Shown here: positions 62,411 to 64,000 of the stretch, piece by piece | Layout: the number at the start of each line of letters is the position of its first letter | How positions within the stretch are numbered: position 1 is the stretch's first letter | From: a virus | Length of the DNA: 64,000 nt | IMG/VR virus record: IMGVR_UViG_3300027963_000071 | Coordinates: 1-64,000 of that record | Strand: one strand, 5' to 3' | Made by a program: the position numbers and the translations under genes | The notes under the pieces: model-generated | What the model was told of the DNA's origin: nothing | The model's input: only the letters and a program-made list of their open reading frames with translations | Databases searched by the model: none

Positions 62411-63596
62411 ACGTAGCAGTCAGAGCAGAGATCAAATCTTCAATCATTCCATCATCGTGAAACGGAGTAGGTGCTAGTCGCAATCGTTCTGTTCCCACAG
62501 CAACAGTAGGTGAATTGATAGGTTGAATGTAAATGTTATGTTCATTCAACAGTTCATCGCTGATAGCTTTACATTTCTTAGCTTCACCAACTAGAATAGG
62601 TACAATGTGTGTTGTTGAACATTCCATAACAGGTAGTCCTGCAACAGTTAATCTATGCTTGAGCTTACGAGCACGTTCTTGGTGCTTGTCACGCACTTCA
62701 TTATGATCTTTAAGATACTTGACGGCCGCAAGTGCGCCTGCACAACTAACTGGACTCATGCTTGTGGTGAATATAAAACCCGCAGCTACTGAACGGATGG
62801 CATCGATGACCTCAACATCGGCAGCAATATAGCCACCTTGGACTCCATAGGCTTTCCCTAATGTACCATTGACTATGTCAATACGGGATTGTAGCCCAAG
62901 CTCTTCGACCTTCCCACCACCGTGGGGACCATAGAGTCCTACCGCATGTACTTCATCGATATATGTAATGGCATCATACTTATCGGCCAGGTCACAAATC
63001 TCTTTGATATGCCCTACATCGCCATCCATTGAGTAGACTGATTCAAACACAACGCAAGGAACATTGCCTGTTAATCTTACTGCGGCAAGAGCATCTTCTA
63101 GTTGTTGTAGATTGTTATGTTCAAATATTGTTTTGGGTGCTTTGCTGTGGATCATGCCTACAACAAGACTGTTGTGATTTTCGCTGTCGCTGACAAAATG
63201 TATGTTTGGAATGATCTTGCTCAGAGCGATAAGCGTCCATTCGTTAGCTACATAAGCTGATGAAAATAACAGGGCTTTGGCTTTGTTATGTAGGGTTGCA
63301 AGTTCATGTTCTAGGGCCACATGATAGTGACTGGTGCCACCGATATTGCGAGTACCACCAGATCCTGCGCCTGTCATGTCTAGGGCTGTATGCATGGCAT
63401 CTAGCACAACCTTGTGCTGCCCCATGCCCAAATAGTCGTTTGAACACCAGTTTACAATGTTTTTAATATTGTACGGGCCGTACCAAATAGCTTCTGGAAA
63501 CTTGCCGCTTTCTCGTAGGATATCGTTAAAAACACGATATTTGCCGTTGTCTTTGAGTGTTTTAAGTAGGGTGTTAAATGGTTTTTTGTCTATCAT
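62394..63596 (-). CDS. hemA: 5-aminolevulinate synthase (Shemin pathway)
   Basis: A 400-residue PLP enzyme of the alpha-oxoamine synthase family. [46 protein letters not shown] and [14 protein letters not shown] with Lys248 as the PLP Schiff-base lysine match ALAS, with spacing like the Rhodobacter enzyme. It condenses glycine and succinyl-CoA to 5-aminolevulinate, the first haem precursor, and is used by alphaproteobacteria. The family also includes AKB ligase and BioF, but the [13 protein letters not shown] and THIVPILV segments favour ALAS. A GTTAAATA octamer lies 8 nt upstream. Confidence 0.93.
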   Translation of the reverse strand: MIDKKPFNTLLKTLKDNGKYRVFNDILRESGKFPEAIWYGPYNIKNIVNWCSNDYLGMGQHKVVLDAMHTALDMTGAGSGGTRNIGGTSHYHVALEHELATLHNKAKALLFSSAYVANEWTLIALSKIIPNIHFVSDSENHNSLVVGMIHSKAPKTIFEHNNLQQLEDALAAVRLTGNVPCVVFESVYSMDGDVGHIKEICDLADKYDAITYIDEVHAVGLYGPHGGGKVEELGLQSRIDIVNGTLGKAYGVQGGYIAADVEVIDAIRSVAAGFIFTTSMSPVSCAGALAAVKYLKDHNEVRDKHQERARKLKHRLTVAGLPVMECSTTHIVPILVGEAKKCKAISDELLNEHNIYIQPINSPTVAVGTERLRLAPTPFHDDGMIEDLISALTATFSKFD

Positions 63597-63604
63597 AGTA
63601 ATGT

Positions 63605-63612
63605 TATTTAAC
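63605..63612 (-). promoter_or_regulatory. Late-type promoter octamer
   Basis: GTTAAATA on the minus strand, 8 nt before the hemA ATG at 63596; divergent with the octamer at 63614. Confidence 0.45.
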
Positions 63613-63613
63613 C

Positions 63614-63621
63614 GATAAATA
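63614..63621 (+). promoter_or_regulatory. Late-type promoter octamer
   Basis: GATAAATA, 7 nt before the ATG at 63629. Confidence 0.55.
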
Positions 63622-63628
63622 TATGACT

Positions 63629-63865
63629 ATGGATATAATCAAACTGGACGTGCCCCTTTTTATTCGCCTGCTAGAACTGGCCCGCGAAGAAATCAAAGAC
63701 GATGCTGACATCCACGATGTTGCAGAAATTGTAACGAAACTCAGTCAACATGGTGTTGTCGGCATGGACAAATACAACGAAATCGTCCGCTTTATGAGCA
63801 AACAGGGCGACGATTCGGAGTTAGAAAGAATACGCAAACTTAGTGGAATGAACAACAATGACTAA
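63629..63865 (+). CDS. Small conserved-type phage protein
   Basis: A 78-residue protein MDIIKLDVPLFIRLLELARE with helices DDADIHDVAEIVTKLSQHG and VVGMDKYNEIVRFM. I recall similar short proteins before structural genes in T4-like phages. I use the ATG at 63629, which is better spaced from the late octamer; another ATG is two codons upstream. Its stop overlaps the following start. Confidence 0.66.
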   Translation: MDIIKLDVPLFIRLLELAREEIKDDADIHDVAEIVTKLSQHGVVGMDKYNEIVRFMSKQGDDSELERIRKLSGMNNND

Positions 63866-64000
63866 ACAGACAATCAATACTGGTGCAACACCCAACGACG
63901 AACAGGGCGACAGTTTACGAGGTGCATTTACAAAAATCAATGAAAACTTTACTGAACTGTACACTGCATTGGGAATAAATGCAGACGTTAATTTAAATCT
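63858..64000 (+). CDS. Tail fibre/virion structural protein, 3' truncated
   Basis: The window ends 47 codons into this gene. The N-terminus reads MTKQTINTGATPNDEQGDSL followed by RGAFTKINENFTELYTALG. The INTGxxPNDxxGDSLRxAFxKINxNFxELY pattern is a hallmark of phage tail fibre and structural proteins, where it starts the trimeric fibre repeat region. The ATG overlaps the preceding stop. Confidence 0.82.
   Translation, partial: MTKQTINTGATPNDEQGDSLRGAFTKINENFTELYTALGINADVNLN

Noticed and set aside
1-64000. CRISPR arrays, insertion sequences, transposases, integrase or attachment sites
   Set aside because: No regularly spaced direct repeats, terminal inverted repeats, DDE or Tyr recombinase motifs were seen.

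Overview
The window is part of a T4-like tailed phage (myovirus-type) genome, probably from an aquatic environment. Support comes from T4-type replication and recombination genes (UvsY-like, UvsW helicase, clamp-loader small subunit gp62-like, gp61-type primase, gp41/DnaB-type helicase, ATP-dependent ligase). Many late-type promoter octamers resembling T4 TATAAATA are present, with numerous virion-like and very small genes, tight ATGA/TAATG overlaps and almost no intergenic space. No terminase, portal, capsid or family-A/B polymerase gene lies here, so this is a slice of a larger genome. An alphaproteobacterial host is suggested, not proven, by a Shemin-pathway 5-aminolevulinate synthase and a small GcrA-like zinc protein.

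Layout. 1-11.5 kb: the end of an acidic protein, uvsY, then a dense sugar/glycan block (truncated UDP-sugar dehydrogenase, SDR epimerases, a cytidylyltransferase-cupin fusion, eight glycosyltransferase-like proteins, two methyltransferases) in two convergent runs. 11.5-23.9 kb: replication block with uvsW, gp62-like, zinc finger, a 192-residue miniature DnaE-like protein, primase, a short carbamoyltransferase and replicative helicase, ending in two proteins with possible capsid-targeting N-termini. 23.9-29.8 kb: minus-strand run of 2OG-Fe(II) oxygenase-like proteins, three tandem SGNH-like paralogues and small genes. 29.8-46 kb: leftward early region of small proteins. At least 23 near-perfect sigma70 promoters (mostly TTGACA, 17 nt, TATAAT/TATACT) each drive one to a few genes. 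It includes a MoxR-type AAA ATPase plus VWA metallopeptidase pair, a second AAA ATPase, a lone tRNA with CAU anticodon, intrinsic terminators and an unidentified structured RNA leader of about 330 nt. 46-47.3 kb: sparse, repeat-bearing transition. 47.3-52.1 kb: rightward late block with virion-like proteins, two 2OG oxygenases, a lipoprotein and an AlgH/YqgE protein. 52.1-57.2 kb: leftward ligase, FkbM methyltransferase, two GIY-YIG nucleases, a ParB-like protein and an HNH nuclease. 57.3-62.4 kb: rightward ClpP, two more SGNH-like proteins, a cupin, and an almost complete ADP-heptose pathway (GmhB, HldE cytidylyltransferase, HldE kinase, HldD). 62.4-64 kb: ALA synthase on the minus strand and the start of a virion/fibre operon.

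How it fits together. Early genes are read by host sigma70 from individually promoted units. Late genes appear to use a T4-like late octamer, and in 13 cases that octamer lies only 4-8 nt before the start codon with no Shine-Dalgarno sequence, predicting leaderless late mRNAs. The metabolic cargo points to remodelling of surface sugars (ADP-heptose, nucleotide sugars, glycosyltransferases), protein quality control (ClpP, MoxR/VWA) and haem precursor supply (ALAS). The most unusual items are the miniature DnaE-like protein, the leaderless late-promoter architecture, two promoters with perfect inverted repeats filling their spacers, a dispersed 10-bp GC-rich repeat, and the structured RNA leader.
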